Below, piece after piece: positions 45,444-54,066 of a stretch of 64,000 nt of DNA (its first letter is position 1; each line of letters starts with the position of its first letter). Made by a program: the position numbers and the translations under genes. A model generated the notes under the pieces. It did not search any database, was not told the DNA's origin, and saw only the letters and a list, made by a program, of their open reading frames with translations. The DNA is from Sphaerochaeta halotolerans. GTDB lineage: Bacteria > Spirochaetota > Spirochaetia > Sphaerochaetales > Sphaerochaetaceae. The stretch is taken from contig NZ_QUWK01000003.1 in the NCBI RefSeq assembly GCF_003429665.1, positions 186,001 through 250,000 on the forward strand. Direction: 5' to 3'.

Positions 45444-46362
45444 CTCCTCTGATATGAATTATCCTAGGGATAGATGGTTGTTTTTTCTTGCAATACTCTG
45501 CAAACAACATTCTATGGCAGTCTCTAGGATTTTTTTCATAACACATTAGGGCTACATTTACTTTAGCAATAAGTCCCGCTATTGCTTCAGCGTGCTCTTC
45601 ACAATGAGGTAGTGTATGTTTGGAGTACAGTTCAAATAATTGCGCTTTTTGCTCAAAAGGAGGAAATTCTTTTCTCAATGTAGAAGAAATTCCAACCTCG
45701 GGTATATGCAGATAGCTGATATCAGCCTCCTGTAAAGCAGTCAGTAATCTCGCTTTTCTATACTCGGGCCTCATCGAGAAGGGGTTCTTTCTTACATCAA
45801 CTAAGTATTTGACATTCTGAAGTATAAGCAACTGTATAAAACGATCTATGGACAACCCCTCATACCCAATGGTAAAGAGAGCTCTTGGTGATCTCTCTAT
45901 CTTATTTCTTATTTGAGCCAGTTTTTCAAGAAATACTGGGTCAGTATGAAAATTATCAAGCAGAGCACTGCGAATGCTATAAAAAGGGAATCCTTTGTAG
46001 ACCTTTGTAATCAATTCATTATCACTTAGGTGTTCATTCTCTCTTAGTGTCGTTTCTAGTGCAACTTCATCATCTTTCTTCAATTTGATATTGCACAAGT
46101 CAGCTTGTTTTTCATCAATGGTTACATATGAAGAAAACGGCGATTTTCCCTTCTCTTCAATGATGATATGTTTTTGTTGAAGTGCTATCTGATCATCATG
46201 AAGGCTGATTGAATAACATCCGTATGAATTTGGGATAAAGTGGTAATAGTCATTTTTTGACTCTTTCACAAAAAGAAACATCAGTTTTTGGAGTCTGATC
46301 AGCGAAATAGGTTCCTTATGTCTTTGAACTAACCATATAAGAACTTTTCTCCTATTTAGCAT
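45385..46362 (-). CDS. Panacea-like/DUF488 fusion protein
   Basis: A 325-residue protein in two parts. The N-terminal 150 residues (VLIWLVQRHKEPISLIRLQK, LMFLFVKES, FIPNSYGCYSISLHDDQIAL) resemble the SocA/Panacea domain, which is found in many antitoxins. Residues from about 158 are a DUF488 domain: ALFTIGYEGLSIDRFIQLL, VDVRKNPFSMRPEYRKARL, IPEVGISS, and CYEKNPRDCHRMLFAEYC with the conserved cysteine, arginine and histidine. DUF488 proteins are of unknown function, perhaps nucleic-acid enzymes. AAGGTG precedes the ATG. It overlaps its partner gene downstream. Confidence 0.75.
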   Translation of the reverse strand: MLNRRKVLIWLVQRHKEPISLIRLQKLMFLFVKESKNDYYHFIPNSYGCYSISLHDDQIALQQKHIIIEEKGKSPFSSYVTIDEKQADLCNIKLKKDDEVALETTLRENEHLSDNELITKVYKGFPFYSIRSALLDNFHTDPVFLEKLAQIRNKIERSPRALFTIGYEGLSIDRFIQLLILQNVKYLVDVRKNPFSMRPEYRKARLLTALQEADISYLHIPEVGISSTLRKEFPPFEQKAQLFELYSKHTLPHCEEHAEAIAGLIAKVNVALMCYEKNPRDCHRMLFAEYCKKKQPSIPRIIHIRGDAFEKETIHYSPYIPKPLP

Positions 46363-46517
46363 ACAATCACCTTATGTTTTTGTACCATATTTCCATTCGA
46401 TGCACAATTGGAGTATGAAAGAACTAAAAATGCTGCGCATGCAAGGCAAGTTCTCATGTATCTTTGCTTTCCAAAGCAATCCCATTCCATGCTACTATAC
46501 CCCAGAAGGACAAACCG

Positions 46518-47054
46518 ATGAAAACACTACAGGAACGCATACACCATATTCAGAACCTACTTCACTTTGATGATGCTCAGATGGCTGAGAAGCTTGGATT
46601 GGAAGAAGAGGCATACCAGAGAATAATTGGAGCTCCTTCTTCTGAATTTCTGGAACAGCTTTGTACTACCTTCGGGGTTTCCCGAACGTATCTGGAAGAA
46701 GGGAGTGGCCATCTTTTCACTGAAAGGCCGCTTCCCATTGCCAATATTCTTGCTTTCCGGGATGCACGCAACTGGAAACAGTTCCACACTCCCAAGGATT
46801 TGGCAATATCTCTCTGCCTTGAATCTTCTGAATTACTGGAATGTTTCCAGTGGTCTGGAGAAGATGTGCATGTGGGGGAGAAGCAAAAGCAGATGGAAGA
46901 GGAACTGGCAGATATTCTCATCTACTCAGTGCTGTTTGCAGATTCCATTGGAGTAGATATCCCAACGATTATCGAGAAGAAGTTACGTAAGAACGCCGAG
47001 AAGTATGATGTGAAGAAAGCGTATGGTTCAGCAAAGAAGTATACAGAGCTCTGA
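46518..47054 (+). CDS. HTH-MazG-like nucleotide pyrophosphohydrolase
   Basis: A 178-residue fusion. Residues 1-75 form a Cro/Xre-like helix-turn-helix (FDDAQMAEKLGLEEEAYQRI, EFLEQLCTTFGVSRTYLEEG). The rest is a MazG-type all-alpha pyrophosphohydrolase: TPKDLAISLCLESSELLECF and EEELADILIYSVLFADSI carry the ExxE and ExxD metal-binding residues. It would hydrolyse nucleoside triphosphates to monophosphates. An AGAAGGA site precedes the ATG shown. The nuclease-helicase gene begins about 60 bp downstream on the same strand, so the two are probably one module. Confidence 0.82.
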   Translation: MKTLQERIHHIQNLLHFDDAQMAEKLGLEEEAYQRIIGAPSSEFLEQLCTTFGVSRTYLEEGSGHLFTERPLPIANILAFRDARNWKQFHTPKDLAISLCLESSELLECFQWSGEDVHVGEKQKQMEEELADILIYSVLFADSIGVDIPTIIEKKLRKNAEKYDVKKAYGSAKKYTEL

Positions 47055-47115
47055 CAATTCCTAACGCGGCAATTCTTGGAGTGTGGTACACTGGAAATAA
47101 GCTACGGAGGGTGTG

Positions 47116-49056
47116 ATGCTCGTATACGAAGGTGATAAGCAGCAATTCTTGTCCGATGTCCAGGATAATTCAATTGACCAGAAGATTGAAATGAATATGT
47201 GGAGCAGGCTTCATAAACGAGTAAGCCAGAGCGAAGAGCAATCCTGGCGCAACTCATTGAATTACATGCAGAATGTATTACTCGACTCCGAGATTCCTAA
47301 CTCCTCCGGCGTCGCGATTGAGTTTGGAATACCCAATACCAATAAACGAGTCGATTTTATCCTTACAGGATTGGATAGAGCGAACCAGCACAATGCGGTG
47401 ATTGTCGAGTTGAAACAGTGGAGTAAAGTTGAGCCTGTTCCCTATATCGACCAACTCCTGGAAGCTGAGATCATCGATGTGCAGACCCGTTTTTCCCACG
47501 GACAACAAGTAGTACACCATCCATCCTACCAGGCATGGTCGTATCGATCCCTTATTTCCAACTTCAATGCAAATGTACACGAAATTCCAATTCATTTGGA
47601 AAGCTGTGCATATCTACATAACTATGTACCTCCCAAAGATGACCCACTGAAGCAACACTACTTTCAAAGCCTTCTTGAAGAAGCACCGGTATTCTATAGG
47701 AGTGATGTCAAGAAGCTCAGGGAGTTCATCAAGAAGTACATACACACAGGGGACGCAAAACAAACCTTGTACTACATCGATAATGGTGAAATCCGTCCAT
47801 CCAAGAGCCTGCAGGACTCCCTTACAGCAATGCTGAGAGGGAATCAGGAGTTTATCCTTATCGATGAGCAGAAGATTGTCTATGAGCAGATCCTCTCCTT
47901 TGCTCGAAGAAGCAAAGAGGATGGAAAGAAACGGGTTTTCATTGTACAGGGAGGACCAGGAACTGGTAAGACGGTAGTTGCAATCAACCTTCTGGTGCAG
48001 TTGATCAATGATGACCAGGTGTGCGCCTATGTTACAAAGAATAGTGCACCCCGTAATGTGTTTGATGCCAAACTCCGATCAGGTGCATTCAAGCGAAAGA
48101 ACATCAGCAGCTTATTCAAGAGTTCATCGGCATTCATCGAAGCAGACGCCAATAATTTTGGGACACTCATTGTTGATGAAGCTCACCGGCTCAACAAACG
48201 GTCTCAGTTGGGGCCAAGAATTACCGGTGAAGATCAAATCAAGGAAATCATCAATGCAAGCAGATGCAGCGTGTTCTTTATTGATGAAGACCAGAAAGTA
48301 ACAGCACAAGATTATGGTGATCGTGAGCAAATCTTGTACTGGGCAAGCTATTTCAATGCAGAGGTGCAGGAGGGGATGCTTCTCTCCCAATTCAGGTGCA
48401 ATGGATCTGACGGATACCTTTCATGGCTTGATGGTGTACTAGGGATCCAGGAAGAGACAGCCAATCCTACCTTGGAAGGCATCGACTATGATTTCCAGAT
48501 AGTGGATGATCCCAATGAACTACGTAGGCTCATCGAAGAGAGAAACAAAGCAGATGATAAAGCCAGGATTGTAGCGGGGTATTGTTGGGATTGGGTAAGC
48601 AAAAATGATGCTCAGTCAGTTCCAGATATTACCATTGATGACTTTTCCATGTACTGGAACCTACGGGGTGATGGTACCTATGCCATTACCAAGGAATCAA
48701 TCAACCAAGTTGGCTGCATCCATACCACCCAAGGTCTCGAATTCAGTTATGTTGGGGTAATCATAGGTAATGACCTGCGCTATGAGAAGGGGAAAGTCAT
48801 CACTGATTATACTAAAAGAGCAAAGACCGACCAGTCACTTAAGGGATTGAAAGGGCGTATCAAGAAAGGTGATCAGGAGGCAATGAAAACTGCTGACATC
48901 ATCATACGCAATACCTACCGTACACTCTTGAGCAGGGGGATGAAAGGCTGTTATGTCTATTGTACTGATGCTGGGCTTGCTCAATTTCTGAAAACCAGAA
49001 TTGCTGGGTATGTAGATGAAGAGGAAAGTCCCTTGTTGGCAGCTGAGAAGGAATGA
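47116..49056 (+). CDS. Nuclease-helicase with SLFN-type (DUF2075) motor
   Basis: A 646-residue protein. The N-terminal region has a PD-(D/E)xK nuclease pattern: NKRVDFILTGLD, then AVIVELKQW. From about residue 250 a DUF2075 (Schlafen group 3 helicase) domain follows: Walker A FIVQGGPGTGKTVVAINLL near 278, Walker B GTLIVDEAHRL, SVFFIDEDQKV, and the C-terminal GCIHTTQGLEFSYVGVIIGN. GGAGG precedes both a GTG and the ATG one codon later; the ATG is better spaced. Nuclease-helicases of this type are common in defence islands. The adjacent nucleotide pyrophosphohydrolase may supply a nucleotide-depleting effector. Confidence 0.85.
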   Translation: MLVYEGDKQQFLSDVQDNSIDQKIEMNMWSRLHKRVSQSEEQSWRNSLNYMQNVLLDSEIPNSSGVAIEFGIPNTNKRVDFILTGLDRANQHNAVIVELKQWSKVEPVPYIDQLLEAEIIDVQTRFSHGQQVVHHPSYQAWSYRSLISNFNANVHEIPIHLESCAYLHNYVPPKDDPLKQHYFQSLLEEAPVFYRSDVKKLREFIKKYIHTGDAKQTLYYIDNGEIRPSKSLQDSLTAMLRGNQEFILIDEQKIVYEQILSFARRSKEDGKKRVFIVQGGPGTGKTVVAINLLVQLINDDQVCAYVTKNSAPRNVFDAKLRSGAFKRKNISSLFKSSSAFIEADANNFGTLIVDEAHRLNKRSQLGPRITGEDQIKEIINASRCSVFFIDEDQKVTAQDYGDREQILYWASYFNAEVQEGMLLSQFRCNGSDGYLSWLDGVLGIQEETANPTLEGIDYDFQIVDDPNELRRLIEERNKADDKARIVAGYCWDWVSKNDAQSVPDITIDDFSMYWNLRGDGTYAITKESINQVGCIHTTQGLEFSYVGVIIGNDLRYEKGKVITDYTKRAKTDQSLKGLKGRIKKGDQEAMKTADIIIRNTYRTLLSRGMKGCYVYCTDAGLAQFLKTRIAGYVDEEESPLLAAEKE

Positions 49057-49131
49057 AGGTGTATACTGACAGTGAATTGCAGGAGGATTCAGTTATTCGA
49101 AAATTTCGAATACCTGCCACCGACAGAAAAC

Positions 49132-49386
49132 CTATTCAACTTCAGACATGTGTACTGTTACCGGAAATACGTCATAACCTGATTTTTTCTCAATGCAATC
49201 ATTGGTAAGGTTGTAGGTGACAGCTGCATAGGGCTTCTCAGTTGAGATCAGTGCCTTTCCCCTGTGCTGTAGTGTCCTTTGTGACAAGCTTGTCCATCAA
49301 GTAGAAGTTGGTCTTGTTCAGCTCTGAATACATCTGGTTCTCAGAGTTCTCAAGGAAGTTGTTTGAGTCGGAGTCCTCATATGTTA
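49132..49386 (-). pseudogene. Broken small gene of unknown family
   Basis: On the minus strand two frames join into one plausible protein: YEDSDSNNFLENSENQMYSE, then LNKTNFYLMDKLVTKDTTAQ, then after loss of one G, GKALISTEKPYAAVTYNLTN and DCIEKKSGYDVFPVTVHMSE to a TAG. No start codon is found upstream. The family is not recognised. The rest of the 580-bp gap between the helicase gene and hipB has no gene that I can support. Confidence 0.45.
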
Positions 49387-49605
49387 ACTTCTTGAAAATT
49401 AAACCTCACTCCAAAAGTCGGACACCAAGTTACCTGATTCTTTTCAATAATTCTTTACAAAATCATAGATTGCCTGCGGAAATGCCTTGCACTCATTGTT
49501 ATTTGCTTCCCAGTTCACCAATGACCATCACTGAAATCTATAGTATTTTCTTGATCGTTACTGACGTTCGAATGATTGCTTATCATAACAATTACTATTA
49601 TACTA

Positions 49606-49619
49606 TTACTAAATGGTAA
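49606..49619. promoter_or_regulatory. Candidate hipBA operator
   Basis: TTAC-N6-GTAA inverted repeat about 20 bp before the hipB start in an AT-rich promoter region. HipB proteins bind short inverted repeats in their own promoter; the match is to the principle, not to a known sequence. Confidence 0.3.
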
Positions 49620-49640
49620 AAATAGGTAACAGCTAATACT

Positions 49641-49949
49641 ATGATAACACTTATAAGTCCATCAATAGCCCAGAAGAAGATAGCACAGAACCTGAAGGAA
49701 CGCAGATTGCAAATGAACTTGACCCAAGAAGGGGTATCAGCTCGCTCGGGAGTTCCCCTGGCAACCCTACGCAAGTTTGAACAACAGGGCGTCATATCTC
49801 TGGAATCGCTCTTGAAGATCATGATGGTGCTGGGGATGTTGGAGGCTATGGTTGCAGCCACTAAGGTTTCACATACTTCATTCTCCTCAATAGATGAAGT
49901 CATAGCATTGGAGACTTCCCCAAAGCGAAAGCGGGGAAGGAAAGCATGA
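49641..49949 (+). CDS. hipB: HipB-like antitoxin (Xre family)
   Basis: A 102-residue helix-turn-helix protein: IAQNLKERRLQMNLTQEGVS, ARSGVPLATLRKFEQQGVIS is a typical Xre domain, followed by a short acidic linker and a basic tail PKRKRGRKA. It overlaps the hipA gene by ATGA. As antitoxin it would bind HipA and the operator. No clear ribosome site is seen before the first ATG, so the start is tentative. Confidence 0.82.
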   Translation: MITLISPSIAQKKIAQNLKERRLQMNLTQEGVSARSGVPLATLRKFEQQGVISLESLLKIMMVLGMLEAMVAATKVSHTSFSSIDEVIALETSPKRKRGRKA

Positions 49950-51178
49950 AACCTTACGCAACGGTGAAGGCCATTCAGGTAATGATCAATTTTGGTAATG
50001 GAACCATTCCCGTTGGTCGTCTAGCATTACGTGAGCATCGCATCTACTTTTCCTATGAGTCTACCTTCATAGAACAACGTCTTGAAATCTCTCCATTCTC
50101 TCTTCCCTTGCAAGTAGGTGTGAAGACTTTCGACCATAGTTTGTTTGAAGGATTGCCTGGTGTATTCAATGACAGTCTTCCTGATGGGTGGGGTAGGCTT
50201 CTCCTAGATCGTTTCGTTCGCTCTCAAGGTGTCTCACCATCAGAGCTTTCTCCCTTGGATCGGTTGGCTATGGTAGGTACACAGGGCCTTGGTGCGCTGG
50301 TATATGAACCTGAGCACAATTTTCCTATTGATGGTGGACCTGTTGACCTGGACGTTGTTGCATACCAAACACAAGAAGTACTTGAGGGATCCTCCTCAGA
50401 GGTTGTAAGCCGCCTCCTCGCGTTGAATGGATCCTCTTCTGGTGCACGACCAAAGGCATTAATTGGTGTTTCTGAGAACAAAGAGCGAATTCTTCATGGA
50501 AAAGAATCATTTACCGCGGGGTATGAGCCTTGGTTGGTGAAATTTCCAAACACACAAGATGGTATCGATGCTGGTGCTATTGAGTATGTGTATGCCTTGA
50601 TGGCAAAGCAGTCGGGCATACTAATGCCCGAAGTTCACTTGTTCTCCGCCCATGAAGGGCCGGGGTATTTTACTGCCAAGCGGTTTGATCGAAATGGGGA
50701 TAAGCGCTTGCATATGCATACTGCTAGTGGGTTGTTACATGCTGATTTTCGCTTTCCCTCACTTGATTACCAAGACTTGTTGAATCTTACATTCATGTTG
50801 ACTCGGGATATCCGGGAGGTTGAAAAAATGTACCGACTTGCAGTATTCAACGTCCTTGCGCATAATCGTGATGACCACGCTAAAAACTTTAGCTTCCTCA
50901 TGGATGCACACGGGAAGTGGGCACTCTCTCCGGCCTATGACCTTACCTTCTCCTCCGGCCCAGGAGGGGAGCAGAGTACCATGGTAATGGGTGAGGGAAG
51001 AAATCCTGATGTGGAGCATCTGGTTACGTTAGGTGTTGATGCCAAGCTTTCGAAGCATCAGATTGCCTCGATCATTGACCAGACTCGTACAGCGCTTTCA
51101 GCTTGGAGTAGTCTCGCGAAACAGCACGGGGTGAGCAATGAGAATATCTCTCACATTGCAAAACAGATTTGTCGCTGA
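49946..51178 (+). CDS. hipA: HipA-like serine/threonine kinase toxin
   Basis: A 410-residue HipA family protein. Couple_hipA N-terminal part (VGRLALREHRIYFSYESTFI, FDHSLFEGLPGVFNDSLPDG), the glycine-serine loop GSSSGARPKALIGV, and the kinase core LAHNRDDHAKNFSFL (catalytic aspartate) with LSPAYDLTFSSG (metal-binding aspartate). Known HipA kinases phosphorylate aminoacyl-tRNA synthetases and cause growth arrest. All key residues look intact, so the toxin may be active. It ends 3 bp from the stop of the convergent nuclease gene. Confidence 0.9.
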   Translation: MKPYATVKAIQVMINFGNGTIPVGRLALREHRIYFSYESTFIEQRLEISPFSLPLQVGVKTFDHSLFEGLPGVFNDSLPDGWGRLLLDRFVRSQGVSPSELSPLDRLAMVGTQGLGALVYEPEHNFPIDGGPVDLDVVAYQTQEVLEGSSSEVVSRLLALNGSSSGARPKALIGVSENKERILHGKESFTAGYEPWLVKFPNTQDGIDAGAIEYVYALMAKQSGILMPEVHLFSAHEGPGYFTAKRFDRNGDKRLHMHTASGLLHADFRFPSLDYQDLLNLTFMLTRDIREVEKMYRLAVFNVLAHNRDDHAKNFSFLMDAHGKWALSPAYDLTFSSGPGGEQSTMVMGEGRNPDVEHLVTLGVDAKLSKHQIASIIDQTRTALSAWSSLAKQHGVSNENISHIAKQICR

Positions 51179-51181
51179 AAC

Positions 51182-53158
51182 CTAGCGGCAGAGATCTTTC
51201 AATCCTTCCCAAATCATCACCATCGCCATCGTATCCAATTCGCAATATTTGAGAAGGGCCTTCTGTATTTCGCTGCGTTCATAGTCCGACATCTCCTCAA
51301 ACTGCATCCTTGCATATGCGGTGAGTGCCGCACCTCCTTCCCTGAGTTCATCATCACTGCTCAAAATTTCAAGGTCCTTATCCGAGATGTCCTGAAACAT
51401 CTTTGGCAACAGCTTGTAGGGGTCAGTCACCTTTCCATCCTTGATCTTGACCCATTGCCAGTCCTTGAAATTTGTACTCTTGATTCCCCCCTTCGCCCCA
51501 TAGATTGGCTTTGAGTATTTCTCTTGCAACAACGTTGAACTGTTCAGAATTGCCGGGAGTACCTGTTTGATGGAATTGGACCCCTTTGTGGCTGGATCAT
51601 AATAGTAACGCTTCACAACTTCCCACAGGTCCACCATGTCTCTCTTTCCTCTCCACTGTTCAGATGATTTGGTTGTTGAGTGGGTGATGGTCTTGATGAA
51701 GCTCTGGAGTTGCGCTCTGTCTGGGATGTCTCCTGTATCAGCATTGAGTTGCTGATAGATCAAATTAAGGAATGTGTTTTCATGATTGGAGTAGCGAAAA
51801 ACACTTCCCTGGTCATGTTCCAACTGTTCTTTCAGTGCCCGTATGAACCCGTAGTTGGGGAATACCCCACGTTCTGTGTTCAGATACTCTCCAGCGTGCT
51901 CCACACTACCATCACAGCGAACGATATGATGTGAAAATTGAAACGCCACTCCTTCATAGGGGTGGAGCCCAGCATTGAATGGGATAGCTGCCATGGTAGT
52001 CTCGAAGTCAATGAAGTGAAGGGGGAAAACCCAGCTGTTCATTTCCTTCATAAGGTTCTTATGATCAATCCAGGGAGAATCGTCTCTTGTTTTGTATTTC
52101 TGAATCTGCATCCATTGTCGTTCACTCGCCGAGATTCCTGGGCTTGTATCGGGTTTCGGATGTACCGCATGTTCAGGGATGTCATCCATCTTGATGATAC
52201 CATTTTCAATCAGTTTGTCCTTTCCCCTGAAGCTCCAGACATCCAAAACGGTTTGGCATGCAAGATCTTCATCGCTCCATCCCAGAACCTCTTTCCAACA
52301 TTCTCGCTTCCCGCTCTTGAGTCCCGATTGCTCCTTGTTATCAGTTGTGTAGAACTCACATGCAGCGCATTTCGAGGCAATGGGAGAGGGAATTCTTGTA
52401 TCGGTTTTATAGGAGTCTGCCAAGAACGCAACATAATGGGAGAACTGCAGGGAGGTGTTGTTGACCGTATGAAGCGTCTGAAAGATCCTCCCGCATTCGC
52501 TGTCAACATTTACCGTGCAGAGAATTGGGGGTGTTAGGTCATTCATGGTAAGGGTTTCTGCTATTGAGACACCCTTTCGTCCTGTTGCATCATGGGTCAG
52601 CCGGAATTTCTGATTCAATCCATCAGTTGGACAAACAGCAGATTTGTCAGCCATCATAAGATGTGCTGATATCTTATAGTGCGGGAGTGATCTGGAAAGT
52701 ACATACTTCTGAAATGCCACATCATAGAGATACGGCTTCCATTTTGCACTGATTGTTCCGTCTCGATTGGTAAAAGGATGTGATTCCCCTGGATTGAAAG
52801 ATTTTGCCTTCACCTCGAATAGCTTGATTTGATCGTCCTCTTTGACCAAGATGTCGGCGCGGATAAACAGGTTTCCTGATGCAATGGCTGCTTCATAGAG
52901 TATGATACTATCCAGCTGTAGCAGATCATTGGTTTCATTGAGCGCTTCCTCATAGTCAAGTGTCTTGATCTCATGACCATCTGGGAAATAGCATTTTGCT
53001 AGCTCCCCAACCTGAAATCCCCCATCTGCGAGAGCAAGCAGAAAACTATCATCAAGGTTCTGGTTTGCATAGCACTCTTTCCCTGTATAGAAGAGTTTTG
53101 TTGGACATTCAGTTGCCAGCTTGAATCGGGATTTCGTCAGATACCTTTCTCTTACCAT
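51182..53158 (-). CDS. DUF2779 nuclease (Cas4-like plus DEDD exonuclease-like)
   Basis: A 658-residue protein. N-terminal part resembles Cas4/RecB nucleases: LTKSRFKLATECPTKLFYTG (first cysteine), FIRADILVKEDD, IKLFEVKAKSF (ExK), and a distal cysteine group SKCAACEFY ... KRECW, as for an iron-sulfur cluster. The C-terminal DUF2779 part begins PLHFIDFETTMAAIPF (DxE of a DEDD exonuclease), with FRYSNHENTFL and LKYCELDTMAMV as later motifs. Both cores look intact. The ATG shown follows GGAGAG; an ATG five codons earlier is possible. Its neighbours make a role in foreign-DNA processing plausible. Confidence 0.8.
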   Translation of the reverse strand: MVRERYLTKSRFKLATECPTKLFYTGKECYANQNLDDSFLLALADGGFQVGELAKCYFPDGHEIKTLDYEEALNETNDLLQLDSIILYEAAIASGNLFIRADILVKEDDQIKLFEVKAKSFNPGESHPFTNRDGTISAKWKPYLYDVAFQKYVLSRSLPHYKISAHLMMADKSAVCPTDGLNQKFRLTHDATGRKGVSIAETLTMNDLTPPILCTVNVDSECGRIFQTLHTVNNTSLQFSHYVAFLADSYKTDTRIPSPIASKCAACEFYTTDNKEQSGLKSGKRECWKEVLGWSDEDLACQTVLDVWSFRGKDKLIENGIIKMDDIPEHAVHPKPDTSPGISASERQWMQIQKYKTRDDSPWIDHKNLMKEMNSWVFPLHFIDFETTMAAIPFNAGLHPYEGVAFQFSHHIVRCDGSVEHAGEYLNTERGVFPNYGFIRALKEQLEHDQGSVFRYSNHENTFLNLIYQQLNADTGDIPDRAQLQSFIKTITHSTTKSSEQWRGKRDMVDLWEVVKRYYYDPATKGSNSIKQVLPAILNSSTLLQEKYSKPIYGAKGGIKSTNFKDWQWVKIKDGKVTDPYKLLPKMFQDISDKDLEILSSDDELREGGAALTAYARMQFEEMSDYERSEIQKALLKYCELDTMAMVMIWEGLKDLCR

Positions 53159-53330
53159 TCTGGTTCTCTCCAAATAATTGTCACTACATAGTATACAGCA
53201 GTCGAGTCACAGGTGGATAGAAATCCTATGTAATGGTATAAACTGGTTTTCCCCAGACTCAAATATTGACAAGGCGGTAGTTCTGTCTCATGCTCTTGCC
53301 AGAAACTTGATGAAAAAAGGAGTCGAGAGA

Positions 53331-53927
53331 ATGGAAGAGCCCACCAAGCAGAAAGCAGCAAAAGGAAATGAGGTTCCTCGTCTTTACCCTCTCAATGGTG
53401 CTCAGGCACTCCAAGTCCTCAGTATCTTGGCTGAGAAAGATGCCGAGATTGCCAAGGAGATAGAGAGACTCTCCGCCATGGTTTTTTGTGATGTGTCGGT
53501 GGAAGATGTTGCTTTCTTGGTGTTCAATGCACTTGATGGGATTGACGTTGAAGATTGTTGGAATGCATCAGGCAGACAAAGGGAGGGAGGGTATCGCGAT
53601 GAGTATGATGTTGCTGATGAGATGGTCTCTGAAGCGTTCTACCCCTTCACCAATCAAATTGATATGTTTTACCAAACAGGTGAGTATGCTGCAGAACAAA
53701 CATACATGCATGGAGTACTCTTGGGGCTTTATCAATGCCTGAATGAATCGACTTCTGATTTCTTTGAGCAGTATATGGAGGATTACCCTGAAATGCTTAA
53801 GCAGGAACTCATTGATGGTTGGAAGAAGCGTCATCCAGATGATGCCTCTGCTTTACAGATGCTCAATACCTTCATTGAAGAGTATTGTCCAGATTGGAGT
53901 ACAGAGGAGACTGAGTTAGGAGAGTAG
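53331..53927 (+). CDS. Conserved-looking protein of unknown function
   Basis: A 198-residue acidic, mostly helical cytoplasmic protein. Visible parts: ALQVLSILAEKDAEIAKEIE, VEDVAFLVFNALDGIDVEDC, YDVADEMVSEAFYPFTNQID and a tail of predicted helices ending in acidic residues. No motif is recognised. The ATG used is the one after AAAGGAG; the frame is open upstream to the divergent nuclease gene but without support. After it, near 53967, the inverted repeat GTACG-CTTTAA-CGTAC may end its transcript. Confidence 0.6.
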   Translation: MEEPTKQKAAKGNEVPRLYPLNGAQALQVLSILAEKDAEIAKEIERLSAMVFCDVSVEDVAFLVFNALDGIDVEDCWNASGRQREGGYRDEYDVADEMVSEAFYPFTNQIDMFYQTGEYAAEQTYMHGVLLGLYQCLNESTSDFFEQYMEDYPEMLKQELIDGWKKRHPDDASALQMLNTFIEEYCPDWSTEETELGE

Positions 53928-54066
53928 TACAGGGTCTTCTTTTCTCTCGTAACTAAAGGCAAAAAAGTACGCTTTAACGTACAAATTTGCTCACCTTGAA
54001 GAAAAAGTACGCTAAGAAAGACAAGTATGGTTTCTTGTAAGCCCAACTGCAAGAGATGGAGAGGAC

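Noticed and set aside
53967-54021. AAAAAGTACGCT repeated twice as the start of a repeat array
   Set aside because: Only two imperfect units in a short gap; more likely chance plus a small hairpin.
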